This document shows positions 17,477-26,041 of a DNA stretch of 64,000 bases, piece after piece. How positions within the stretch are numbered: the first letter of the stretch is position 1; each line of letters begins with the position of its first letter. The DNA is from UBA7803 sp963822255 (GTDB lineage: Bacteria; Pseudomonadota; Gammaproteobacteria; Pseudomonadales; Azotimanducaceae): assembly GCA_963822255.1 (NCBI GenBank), contig CAWGGV010000008.1:930001-994000 (forward strand), written 5' to 3'. The notes below the pieces were generated by a model that saw nothing but the letters and a program-made list of their open reading frames with translations, did not search any database and was not told the origin of the DNA. The translations under genes were made by a program, and so were the position numbers.

Positions 17477-18636
17477 GAGCGCGGCAACCCCAGCACGTGC
17501 TCGGTCACGTAGTTCAGGATCATCTCCTGCGAGATGGGGGCGATGCGCATGAGGCGCGCTTCGCGCCAGTAGCGCTCCACGTGATACTCGCGGGCGTAGC
17601 CGAACCCGCCGTGAGTCTGCATGGCCTGATCCGCTGCCTGGAAGGCGGCGTCGGCGGCGAGCCACTTCGCCATGTTGGCCTCGGCGCCACATGGCTCGCC
17701 CGAGTCCAGCAGCCAGGCAGCCTTGCGCACCATCAGCTCCGCGGCGTCGAGGCGCATCTTCGCTTCCCCCAGGGGAAACGCCACGCCCTGGTTGCTGCCG
17801 ATCGGCCGGCCGAACACCACCCGCTCGTTGGCATAGCCCACCGCCCGGCGCAGCGCCGCCCGGCCGATGCCGACGGCTTCCGCGGCGATCAGGATGCGCT
17901 CGGCGTTCAGCCCGTCGAGCAGGTAGCGGAACCCCTTACCCTCCTCGCCCACCCGGTCGGCCACCGCCACCGGCAGGTCGTCGTACACCACCTCGCAGGT
18001 CGCAACCGCGTTGCGACCCACCTTGGGAATGGCCGAGATGGATACTTCGGGCCGCTGCAGCTCGGCGAGCAGCAGGGTCATGCCGTCCGTGCGGCGCGCG
18101 ACCTGGTCGCGCGGCGTGGTGCGTACCAGCAACAGCACCCGCGCCGACTCCAGGGCCTTGGTGGTCCAGACCTTACGGCCGCGCACCAGGTAATGGTCGC
18201 CTTCCCGCCGGGCGAAGGTGGTGATGGCCGTGGTGTCGGTGCCGGCGTCGGGCTCGGTGACGCCGAACGCCACGTGCAGCGCGCCCCGGGCCACGTCCGG
18301 CAGGTACTTCTGCTTCATCGCCTCCGAGCCGTGCCTGACCACCGGGTGCATGCCGAACATGGACAGGTGCAGGGGCGTGGCACCGTTCATGGCCGCTCCC
18401 GAGGCGGCCACCTCCTCGAGCACCAGGCTCGCCTCGGTGATGCCCCGGCCGCTGCCGCCGTAGGCTTCGGGAATGGCGATGCCGATCCAGCCGCCCTCCG
18501 CCATGGCGGTGTAGAACTCCCAGGGGAAGCGCTGCTCGGCGTCGCAACCGGCCCAGTAGCCGTCGGGGAAATCGGCGCAGACCTTGCGGACCGCCTCGCG
18601 GATGAGCTGGTGCTCGTCGGGGGAATGGAAATCCAT
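17470..18636 (-). CDS. Acyl-CoA dehydrogenase
   Basis: A 388-residue family member with GVTEPDAGTDTTAI at the FAD site, VRGRKVWTTKALES, VVFGRPIGSNQGVAFPL and MQTHGGFGYAREYHVERYWREARLMRIAPISQEMILNYV. The C-terminal APISQE replaces the usual EGTSEIQ, so the catalytic base is not at the common position, as in a recognised subgroup ending in LGLPRSY. It is divergent from the MaoC/CitE-like/crotonase operon starting at 18679, with a 42-base gap, so both probably share a control region and a pathway. Confidence 0.88.
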   Translation of the reverse strand: MDFHSPDEHQLIREAVRKVCADFPDGYWAGCDAEQRFPWEFYTAMAEGGWIGIAIPEAYGGSGRGITEASLVLEEVAASGAAMNGATPLHLSMFGMHPVVRHGSEAMKQKYLPDVARGALHVAFGVTEPDAGTDTTAITTFARREGDHYLVRGRKVWTTKALESARVLLLVRTTPRDQVARRTDGMTLLLAELQRPEVSISAIPKVGRNAVATCEVVYDDLPVAVADRVGEEGKGFRYLLDGLNAERILIAAEAVGIGRAALRRAVGYANERVVFGRPIGSNQGVAFPLGEAKMRLDAAELMVRKAAWLLDSGEPCGAEANMAKWLAADAAFQAADQAMQTHGGFGYAREYHVERYWREARLMRIAPISQEMILNYVTEHVLGLPRSY

Positions 18637-18678
18637 GTTGGCGGGGTGCTACCTTGCCAGGCCTGAAGGGAGACCATT

Positions 18679-19131
18679 ATGCCAGGCAAGTACTTCGAAG
18701 AGCTCGAGGTGGGCATGACGTTCGATCATCAGCCGGGCCGCACGGTCACCGAGACGGACAATCTGCTGTTCACCGCACTGACCCTGAACCCGCAGCCGCT
18801 GCACCTGGACGCGGAATTCGCCGCCACCACCCAGCACGGGCGCATCCTGGTGAACAGCATCTTCACGCTCGGCCTGGTGGTGGGGCTGTCCGTGGCCGAT
18901 ACCACCCTCGGCACCACGCTCGGCAATCTCGGCTTCGAAAGCACCACGTTTCCGAACCCGGTATTCATCGGCGATACCATCCGCGCCAGCAGCCGGGTAG
19001 TGGACCGGCGCGAAAGCCGCTCCAAGGCCGACCGGGGGGTCGTCACCTTCGAGCACCGGGGCACCAATCAGCGGGGCGAGGTGGTCGTCACCACCACCCG
19101 CGGCGCCATGATGATGAAACGCCCCGCATGA
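18679..19131 (+). CDS. MaoC-family hydratase
   Basis: A 150-residue hotdog protein. It opens YFEELEVGMTFDHQPGRTVTETDN and contains the active-site helix ALTLNPQPLHLDAEFA, with the Asn/Asp and His expected for (R)-specific hydration, then PNPVFIGDTIRASSRVV. It differs from the first MaoC gene of this window and belongs to the mesaconyl/itaconyl-CoA or general enoyl-CoA hydratase branch. Its stop overlaps the next ATG (ATGA), so it is translationally coupled to the CitE-like lyase. AGGGAG lies upstream of the ATG. Confidence 0.88.
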   Translation: MPGKYFEELEVGMTFDHQPGRTVTETDNLLFTALTLNPQPLHLDAEFAATTQHGRILVNSIFTLGLVVGLSVADTTLGTTLGNLGFESTTFPNPVFIGDTIRASSRVVDRRESRSKADRGVVTFEHRGTNQRGEVVVTTTRGAMMMKRPA

Positions 19132-20049
19132 CGGCGCCCGAGCGCTCTCCCGGCGCCGAGCGGCTCAGGCGCTCGCTGCACTTCGTGCCGGGCGGCAACG
19201 ACCGGATGCTGCAGAAGTCCATCGCCACGGCCGCCGATGGGCTGGTGCTCGATCTGGAGGACGCCGTCACCGCCGAGCGCAAGGACGAGGCGCGCCGGGC
19301 GGTGGCGGGCTGGCTGGCAGCGGTGGATTTTCGGGGCAAGGAGCGCACGGTGCGGATGAACCCGCTGGTCACGCCGTGGGGGCTCGACGACCTCGCCGCC
19401 ACCATGGTGCATCCACCCGATGCGTACGTGGTCCCGAAGGTCTCGGAGCTTGCCGAGCTCACCCGCATCGACTCGGAGCTCACGCGTCTCGAGGCGGAGC
19501 ACGGCCACCCGGAGGGCGGGGTCGGCCTCATCCTGGTAGCGACCGAGACGCCCCGCGGCGTGCTGAACCTCCCCACCTTCTCCCAGTGCCGGCGGGTGGT
19601 GGCGTTGAACTGGGGCGCCGAGGATCTGTCGGCCGCGCTCGGTGCGCCCCGCAACCGGCGGCCGGACGGCAGCTATCTGGAGGTCTACCACCACTGCCGG
19701 GTGCAGACCCTGCTCAGCGCCGCCGCGGCGGGCGTTCAGCCCATCGACGCCGTGCACGTGGACATCCGCGCCCTGGACGACCTGGCCGAGGAGTGCCGGG
19801 ACGCCGCCTGGATGGGGTTCACCGGCAAGATCACCATCCATCCCGACCAGATCGACATCGTCAACGCCGCCTTCACCCCCAGCGCCGAGGAGGTAGCGGA
19901 GGCGCGAGCGTCTGCTCGAGGCCATGGCGGTCGCCGAGCAGTCGGGGCGCATGGCCATCGAGTTCGAAGGCCGGATGGTGGACGTGCCGCACCTGAACCG
20001 TGCGCGACGTATCATTGACCGAGCCCGTCAGATTGGAGAGCGAACATGA
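19128..20049 (+). CDS. CitE-like CoA-ester lyase, frameshifted near the 3' end
   Basis: A TIM-barrel lyase related to the one at 574-1494. It has LHFVPGGNDRML, LVLDLEDAVTAERKDE, ERTVRMNPLVTPWG, LILVATETPRGVLN and GFTGKITIHPDQIDIVN. After EVAEAR near 19906 the frame is lost; dropping one base lets it read LLEAMAVAEQSGRMAIEFEG and continue to a TGA at 20047-20049 that overlaps the next ATG. The corrected length of 306 residues equals the first copy. The uncorrected frame would replace the last 45 residues. A consensus error is the simplest reading. Probable citramalyl-CoA or malyl-CoA lyase. Confidence 0.75.
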
Positions 20050-20861
20050 CCCGTCCCCAGCCCGTGACCCTGAACACCGAGAAGATGCTCGCCCACGTGG
20101 ACGAGCACGGCATCGGCTGGGTGATCTTCAATCAGCCGGAACGTCACAACGCCTTGTCGCTCGAGATGTGGCAGGGCCTCGCCGACACGCTGGCGCAGTA
20201 TGCGGAGCGCAACGACGTACGCCTGGCGGTGATGCGCGGCGCCGGCGGCAAGGCCTTCGTCTCCGGCGCCGACATCTCCGAGTTCGACAGCAAGCGGGCG
20301 AACGCCGCCCAGAAGGAAGAGTACGGACGGGTCGCCGGCGAGGCCAACCGCTGGCTCGCCCGCTTCGGCAAGCCGCTGATCGCGCTCATCGAGGGCTATT
20401 GCATCGGCGGCGGCCTCGCCACGGCGCTGGCTGCCGACGTCCGCTTCGCCACGCCCGACTCCCGCTTCGGCATCCCCGCCGCCCGCCTGGGGCTCGGTTA
20501 CGAATACGAAGGGCTCGCCAAGCTCGCCCGCATCGTCGGTCCGTCGAGGGCCCGCGACATCCTGTTCTCGGCGCGCTTCATGGAGGCGCCGGAAGCGCGG
20601 GACATGGGCCTGGTGAACTTCGTGGTGGAGCGCGAGCGGATCGAGGCGGAGGTGGTGGACTATGCCAGCCGCATCGCTGCCAATGCGCCGCTGACCGTGC
20701 GCGCCGCCAAGGCCGCCTTGAACGCCTGGGAACGCGGGGGCCGGGAAGCGGAGGTGGCCGAGGTACGGCGTCTGGTGGATGCCTGCTTCGACAGCGACGA
20801 TTACCGGGAAGGCCGGCGCGCCTTCGCGGCGAAGCGCCGACCGGAGTTCGAGGGTCGTTAG
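20046..20861 (+). CDS. Crotonase-family protein (enoyl-CoA hydratase/isomerase-like)
   Basis: A 271-residue crotonase. VIFNQPERHNALSLEMW and KAFVSGADISEFDS are the family's N-terminal CoA and oxyanion segments; GYCIGGGLATALAADVRFA is the second oxyanion stretch. Both glutamates of classical enoyl-CoA hydratase are missing: the segment reads GGGLATAL and RFGIPAARLGLGY. It is therefore unlikely to be a standard hydratase; isomerase, hydrolase or other crotonase chemistry is possible. The start overlaps the lyase stop (ATGA), placing it in the same operon. Confidence 0.85.
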   Translation: MTRPQPVTLNTEKMLAHVDEHGIGWVIFNQPERHNALSLEMWQGLADTLAQYAERNDVRLAVMRGAGGKAFVSGADISEFDSKRANAAQKEEYGRVAGEANRWLARFGKPLIALIEGYCIGGGLATALAADVRFATPDSRFGIPAARLGLGYEYEGLAKLARIVGPSRARDILFSARFMEAPEARDMGLVNFVVERERIEAEVVDYASRIAANAPLTVRAAKAALNAWERGGREAEVAEVRRLVDACFDSDDYREGRRAFAAKRRPEFEGR

Positions 20862-20879
20862 TCAGCGGGCGTCTGTTGG

Positions 20880-21200
20880 TCAGCGGGCGCCTTCCTCCCA
20901 TAGGGCCTCACGGCCTTCCTGGGTGACGTAGCTGGTGAAGGCGGGGTCGTTCACGTAGTCCAGATCGCCGCCGCTGGTCAGCAGAAAGTCGCGTATCACG
21001 CGCTGGCTGTGCTCCGTCGCCGTATCTCGGAGCTTGGCCATGAGCACACCCGCATCGACTTCTGCTTCGAAGCGTGAGCGGTACGGGCCGACCGCGATGC
21101 CCTCGCGCGTGTGGAAGTACCATTGTTCGTTACTGCGGAAAAAGCGCTCGCAGCGGAACCACGTCCGCGGGGATTCGTGGTGACGGTTCTGGTGACCCAT
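20880..21200 (-). CDS. DUF6316-family protein
   Basis: A 106-residue protein with the DUF6316 core WFRCERFFRSNEQWYFHTREG followed by VGPYRSRFEAEVDAGVLMAK. It is clearly related to the second domain of the protein at 2786-3289. ATG 21200 is preceded by GAGGATGCCCC. The same frame is open without a stop back into the TPR protein gene upstream, so a translational fusion cannot be excluded. It converges on the crotonase gene with an 18-base gap. Function unknown; no signal peptide or membrane segment. Confidence 0.7.
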   Translation of the reverse strand: MGHQNRHHESPRTWFRCERFFRSNEQWYFHTREGIAVGPYRSRFEAEVDAGVLMAKLRDTATEHSQRVIRDFLLTSGGDLDYVNDPAFTSYVTQEGREALWEEGAR

Positions 21201-21276
21201 GGGGCATCCTCGTGATCGATCCGGCCATTCTGCGAAAGCCGGCGCAGCGGCTCCATGGGCAGGCTGTGGCGACGAT

Positions 21277-23973
21277 TTACGGTCCTTGTAAGCCCGCTGC
21301 TCCGGCGCTGGCCGCGCTGGCTCGGCCGCCGGCTGAAAGGCTTCGAGCGCGGCGCGAGCGTCGTCCGCCTCCGGGAAGCTGCCGTCCTCGAGCGCCCGGG
21401 ACAGCGCCAGGCGAGCGCCGGCGATGTCGCCGCTGTCGCGCAGGGCCATCCCCAGATGGTACTGAACCGACGGGTTGTCCGGATTCAGCTCGATGCTGCG
21501 GCGCAGAGCCGTCACCGCGGCGTCCGCGTCCCCTTGCTGCTGCAGGGTCACCCAGCCCAGCGTATCCAGCACGTCGGCGTCTTCCGGCGCCAGGTCGACG
21601 GCCCGCTGCGCGACTTTTACCGCACGCGCATCGTGCCTCTGCATATACAGCCAGGCCAGATTGTTCAGCGCCACCGGATTGCCGCTTTCGCTCAGCTGCT
21701 CATAGTGGGCAATGGCCTGGTCCGGATGGTCACGCAGAAGCGATTCCGCGACCAGGAGCCTGACGCCGACGTCGTCGCCGTGCTGGTCGAGCCAGCCGTT
21801 CAGACGGGTCAGCGCATTGTCCGTATCGCCCCCGGCGATATCCGACTGGGCCAGCCGCAGCACGGCGTCACGAGAACCGTGAGCCGGCCAGGTCCTGATA
21901 AATGCGCCGGGCGTCGTCTTGCTTGCCGTGTGCCACCAGCAGATCCGCCTCGAGCAGCCGTGTCGCTGGATCATCCGCCGCCAGATCCTGGAGCTGCTGC
22001 ACGCGTGAGGCAGCCTGATCGAGCTTGCCGTCGTTCAGCGCCAGGCGCGCCTGCAGAATGCCCAACGCCCGCTGCATCCGCGGATCGGCGCCAGCGGATG
22101 TCTCGGCCTGCAGTCGCCCCATCGCCGCTCTCGCCGCCGCGCCATCACCTCGCTGCAGCGCAAGCTCGGCACCGAGCAGCAGCAGATCGGGTGCGCTGGG
22201 CGCCCGGGCCAGCGCCTCTGTCACCAGGTCCCCGGCATCCTCCGTACGTCCGGCCGCCAGATACAGCCGCGCGAGCGCCACCCTCGAGCGCACCGAGTCC
22301 GGATGGGCGCGGATGCTCCGGCGCAGATAGTCGACGGCGGCGGCCGTGTCGCCACCCCGTCGCGCCAGCTCCGACAGCGCCAGCAGCGCGTCTTCCGTGT
22401 CGGGATGCGCATCGAGAAAGCCGCGATAGCGGGCGGCAGCTTGCTCGGGGTGCCCGTCGGCCTGGTCGAGGCGCGCCAGATTCTGGATCGCCGGCAGGAA
22501 CGAATCATCCACCTGCAGCGCCCGCTCGAATGCCGCTCGTGCCTGGTCCCGCTCGCCCAGGCCCAACGCCACCGCACCGCGCAGGTTGTAGCCGACCGGG
22601 CTGTCGGGCGACTTCGCCACCAGCGCTTCGACGAACGCTCCTGCGGCGCTCCAGTCGCCGTCCTTGATCCGCAGCATGGCCAGCAGGTAGTCGCTCTGGA
22701 ACTGTGTGCCGTCCACCGCCACAGCACTCTCCAGCTGGGCCTCCGCGCCGCTTCGGTCGCCGTTGGCCAGCAGACCGATGGCGAGCTGGTTGCGGAACGG
22801 CGCCATGTCCGGAGCCAGCTCCACCGCGCGTTCCAGCGACCGCACGGCCTCGGCGGGATGCCCCAGGCGCATCTCTGCCGTGCCGTGCAACGCATAGAGC
22901 TGCGGATCGGTCGCGCCGTGCAGATAGGGCTCCAGGGCTTGTGCCGCACCGTCGAAGTCACCACGAGCGAACCGCACCGAGGCAAGCAGCTTCGCTGCCG
23001 AGGGGTTGGCCGTCGACTCCCGGCAGTAGCGCGCCAGTGTCTGCTCCGCCTCCGGATAGTGTCCCTGGCGGTACTGAATCATGCCCAGCAGGTAGAGGCC
23101 GGAGAGGTTGTCCGGTGCCAGGCGGCGCACTCGCTGAGCGGCCGCCTCCGCGCCGGCGAGATCGTTCTGCTCGAGGCGCACCACCGCGTCCAGATAGTGG
23201 GTCATCGGCAGATTCGGCGCGAGCCGCGCCAGTGTCTTCAGCTCGCTGGCCGCCGCGCCGGAATCGCCCTTCTGCAGATCAACTCGGGTCAGCCCGGCAT
23301 GGGCCATGATGGCAGCCGGCGGGTACGCGGCCGCCTTCGTGAAGGCCGCTGCCGCCTCGTCCGTGGAACCTTGCTCCAGCGCCAGCTCAGCCCGCTGGAG
23401 CCACGCCTGCCAGTTGTTTGGATCAAGGCGTACCGCCTCTGCCAGATAGCCTGCCCCCTGCTGCGGATCGCCCTGCTTCCAGGCGATCAGCCCCAGTCCC
23501 AGCTTGCCGTCCGACAGCCCTTCGCCCTGCTGGTACAGTGCCTGCGCCCGCGCCACGTCTCCCGACTGCAGGTAGGCGTCCGCCAGCACCACGGCGAACG
23601 GTGACTCGAGCGTCCCGGCGTCCTGCAGAGCGTCGATGACCTCCTGAGACCGACCCAGACGTACCTTGTCCCGCAGCAGACCGAGGCGGACTTGGTCATC
23701 GTCGAGACCGAGCTTCGCCGCGCGCTGAAACTCGGTGGCAGAGCCAGCGTAGTCGCCGAGACGCGCGTATGCCTGCCCGAGCAAGGCGTGGGCTTCCGCG
23801 TGCTCCGGGTCTTTCTGCAGGGCGTTCTTCAGCTCGATCACTGCCGTGGCAACATCGCCCTGCGCCAGCCGTTGTCTGGCGCTGGCGGCGTGCTCTGCGG
23901 CGGTCGTATTGTCGCACGCCCCGAGCAGCAGGCAGCACAGGACCAGAGCACCCACCCCCAACCATCGAACCAT
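21277..23973 (-). CDS. TPR-repeat lipoprotein, PrsT-like, frameshifted
   Basis: ATG 23973, with GGGAG upstream, begins a lipoprotein signal, VRWLGVGALVLCCLLLGAC. The mature part starts with the PrsT-type opening TAVIELKNALQKDPEHAEAHALLGQAYARLGDY and continues through about 20 tetratricopeptide repeats. Near 21871, after YQDLAGSR, the frame is lost; removing one base continues with AVLRLAQSDIAGGDTDNAL and further repeats until about 21310. The end given is approximate. PrsT proteins accompany PEP-CTERM/exosortase exopolysaccharide systems, but no exosortase lies in this window, so that link is an inference. TPR lipoproteins usually scaffold envelope complexes. Confidence 0.7.
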
Positions 23974-24063
23974 CGCGCGCTCCCGTAGCGGCCGAAGCAA
24001 CCCGCGCAGTCTACCGCTTGCAGATTCGCCCGATTCCCAACATCGTGTAGCAGTTCGTAAGTG

Positions 24064-24957
24064 TCAGGGAATGATCTTCTGCACCTCGTTGGAGTAGCCG
24101 CTCTCGCTGCCATCGCGGCCGAAGGCCGTCAGTGCGAAGTAATAAGTGCCGGGCGGCTCATTGACCTCCCAGTGAGTGACGTCCGGCCGCGCGATGGTGT
24201 GGGGGGGCCCGTAGACGCCGCTCTTCGTGCCCCAGTAGATCCGGTAGCCCGCCAGGTCCTTGAGCGATGAGCCATCCGCGTTCCGGCTCGGCGCCTGCCA
24301 GTGCAGCACGCGATCGAGCACCTCGACGGCCACCGACGCCAAACTCGTGCCGCCGGGTCCGCGGCAAGTCAGCTCGTAACTCCCGGTCCGACTCAGCGGG
24401 CCGGTACCGAAGCTGCCCGTCACGGGCTGCGCGCCGCGCCAGTGGCCGCCCGCCCAGCAACGGGTCGCCCCGCGTACCGACCATGTCAGCCGCGCCGATC
24501 CCTCCGGTGCCACCTGCACCGGCCGCGCCGCCAGAGTGATGGTCGGCGGTTCATCTGCACCCACGGTCACCTTCACCCGTCGCAGCACGCCGCCGCCAGA
24601 GTTCGCGCAGCTCAACCGGAAGGTCGTGTCCTGCTCGAGCGGGCCGACGACCTCGGTGCCGGCGGCCGGCCGCGTCCCGCTCCAGCCGCCCGAGGCCAGG
24701 CACGTCTTCGCGCCGTGCACCTGCCAGCTGAGAGTGCTGGTCCCTTTGTAAGGTAGGAAGGCGGGTGCGGCCGCGAGACTGATGGTGGCTGAGCCGGTCG
24801 ACGCGGCCTTCGGGCCATGGGAGGCCGCCACGACCGACGGGCCTGGGCCCCCACTGCCTCCGCCACAACCGGCTATCACGGACCACGGCACGACCACGAC
24901 CAACCGCCCCATCACCGCTCGACACACACGTACCCATCCCCCCGCGCTGCGTGGCAT
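24064..24957 (-). CDS. Ig-like/fibronectin-type lipoprotein
   Basis: A 297-residue secreted lipoprotein. ATG 24957 follows GGGAGG; the signal ends VVVVPWSVIAGC. Two related Ig-like domains follow, each with a W-x-V-x-G-A-x-x-C pattern: LSWQVHGAKTCLASGGW near residue 90 and LTWSVRGATRCWAGGHW near residue 170. Each carries a second cysteine later, so each is probably disulphide-linked. The C-terminus is a fibronectin type III domain: LAGYRIYWGTKSGVYG and GTYYFALTAFGRDGSESGYS. It lies just upstream of the TPR lipoprotein and may work with it at the cell surface. The 271 bases upstream to 25228 hold no clear gene. Confidence 0.75.
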   Translation of the reverse strand: MPRSAGGWVRVCRAVMGRLVVVVPWSVIAGCGGGSGGPGPSVVAASHGPKAASTGSATISLAAAPAFLPYKGTSTLSWQVHGAKTCLASGGWSGTRPAAGTEVVGPLEQDTTFRLSCANSGGGVLRRVKVTVGADEPPTITLAARPVQVAPEGSARLTWSVRGATRCWAGGHWRGAQPVTGSFGTGPLSRTGSYELTCRGPGGTSLASVAVEVLDRVLHWQAPSRNADGSSLKDLAGYRIYWGTKSGVYGPPHTIARPDVTHWEVNEPPGTYYFALTAFGRDGSESGYSNEVQKIIP

Positions 24958-25228
24958 GCGCACCTCCCTGTTGCAAGCCTTTTGCAAGACCCGGATTCCT
25001 TTCCGAGCGCGGCGGAATGTAACGACGGTTCGAGGATATGTAAACACGATGTAATGACCGAGTTTGTTACCGGTCCTGTAACAGAGCGGTTTCACGGCCC
25101 CTCAGGTCACCGCATATCAGGCGCTTAGCCTCGCCGCAGACGAAACAAGCGGCCATCGTCCCCGGCGCCTCTTGCGCCGGCACCGGCCGTGGTAGCATCT
25201 GCCCTTCCACGGGTTGAGCCGCACCCCC

Positions 25229-26041
25229 ATGTCCGCATCTAAGTCCGCATCTAAGTCCGCATCTAAGTCCGCATCTAAGTCCCCATCCGAGCCCGACACC
25301 GTCACCGCCTGCGTGCTGATCATCGGCAACGAGATCCTCTCCGGCCGAACCCAGGACGTGAACCTCAACCACATCGCCCGAACCCTCGGCGGCTGGGGCA
25401 TCCAGGTACGTGAAGCTCGGGTGGTGCCGGACGTCACCGCAGAGATCGTGGAAGCGGTGAACGCCACCCGCAGCCGCTACGATTACGTCTTCACGACCGG
25501 CGGCATCGGCCCGACCCACGACGACATCACGGCCGAGTGCATCGGCGAGGCTTTCGGCGTCGATCTGGTGGTGCATCCGGAGATTGCCGCGCGCATCGAG
25601 CGGCGGCCGGCCCCGCCAGACGTCATGGCCTCGCGCATGCGAATGGCGCGGGTGCCGGAAGGTGCGACCTTGATCGACAACCTCACGGGCGGACCACAGG
25701 GTTTCCGCATCGAGAACGTCTTCGTCATGGCCGGTATACCGGCGGTCATGCAGGCCATGCTGGGGAGCCTGGAGGGCAAGCTGACCCGTGGCGCGAAGGT
25801 GCACAGCCGCTCGGTGACCGCCTACGTCGGCGAGAGCCAGATCGCCATGCCGCTGCGCGAGATCCAGAGCCGATATCCGGGTCTGGACCTCGGCAGCTAT
25901 CCGTTCTTCAGGAGCGACCGCTACGGCACGTCGCTGGTCATGCGCGGCACCGACGAGGCCCTCCTCGACGCCATGCTGGAGGATGTCAAAGCCGCCATCG
26001 TCGACGCCGGCGAGACTCCCCAGGACATTCGCAAGGAGTGA
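25229..26041 (+). CDS. MoCF/CinA-type molybdopterin-binding domain protein
   Basis: A 270-residue protein with the CinA N-terminal/MoaB-like fold. It has CVLIIGNEILSGRTQDVNLNHIARTL, the FTTGGIGPTHDDITAE loop and ENVFVMAGIPAVMQAML. It lacks the C-terminal CinA deamidase domain. Members of this group are annotated competence/damage-inducible protein A; some act as nucleotide or NMN-related hydrolases, but this branch is uncertain. The N-terminus carries a low-complexity SASK repeat. Its stop overlaps the GTG start of the TraB gene. The ribosome-binding site is weak. Confidence 0.8.
   Translation: MSASKSASKSASKSASKSPSEPDTVTACVLIIGNEILSGRTQDVNLNHIARTLGGWGIQVREARVVPDVTAEIVEAVNATRSRYDYVFTTGGIGPTHDDITAECIGEAFGVDLVVHPEIAARIERRPAPPDVMASRMRMARVPEGATLIDNLTGGPQGFRIENVFVMAGIPAVMQAMLGSLEGKLTRGAKVHSRSVTAYVGESQIAMPLREIQSRYPGLDLGSYPFFRSDRYGTSLVMRGTDEALLDAMLEDVKAAIVDAGETPQDIRKE
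25232..25279 (+). repeat. Four tandem 12-base repeats (coding, Ser-Ala-Ser-Lys)
   Basis: The unit TCCGCATCTAAG occurs four times without change, immediately after the start codon, with a degenerate fifth copy. As the unit is a multiple of three, copy-number change alters the length of the N-terminal SASK tail but not the frame. Confidence 0.9.

Noticed and set aside
22303..23604. 433-codon plus-strand frame opposite the TPR lipoprotein
   Set aside because: It mirrors TPR codon periodicity and shows no recognisable domain; the minus strand has a lipoprotein signal and repeats.
25180..25300. CRISPR-like array
   Set aside because: The repeats are only 12 bases, contiguous, without spacers and lie within a coding frame.
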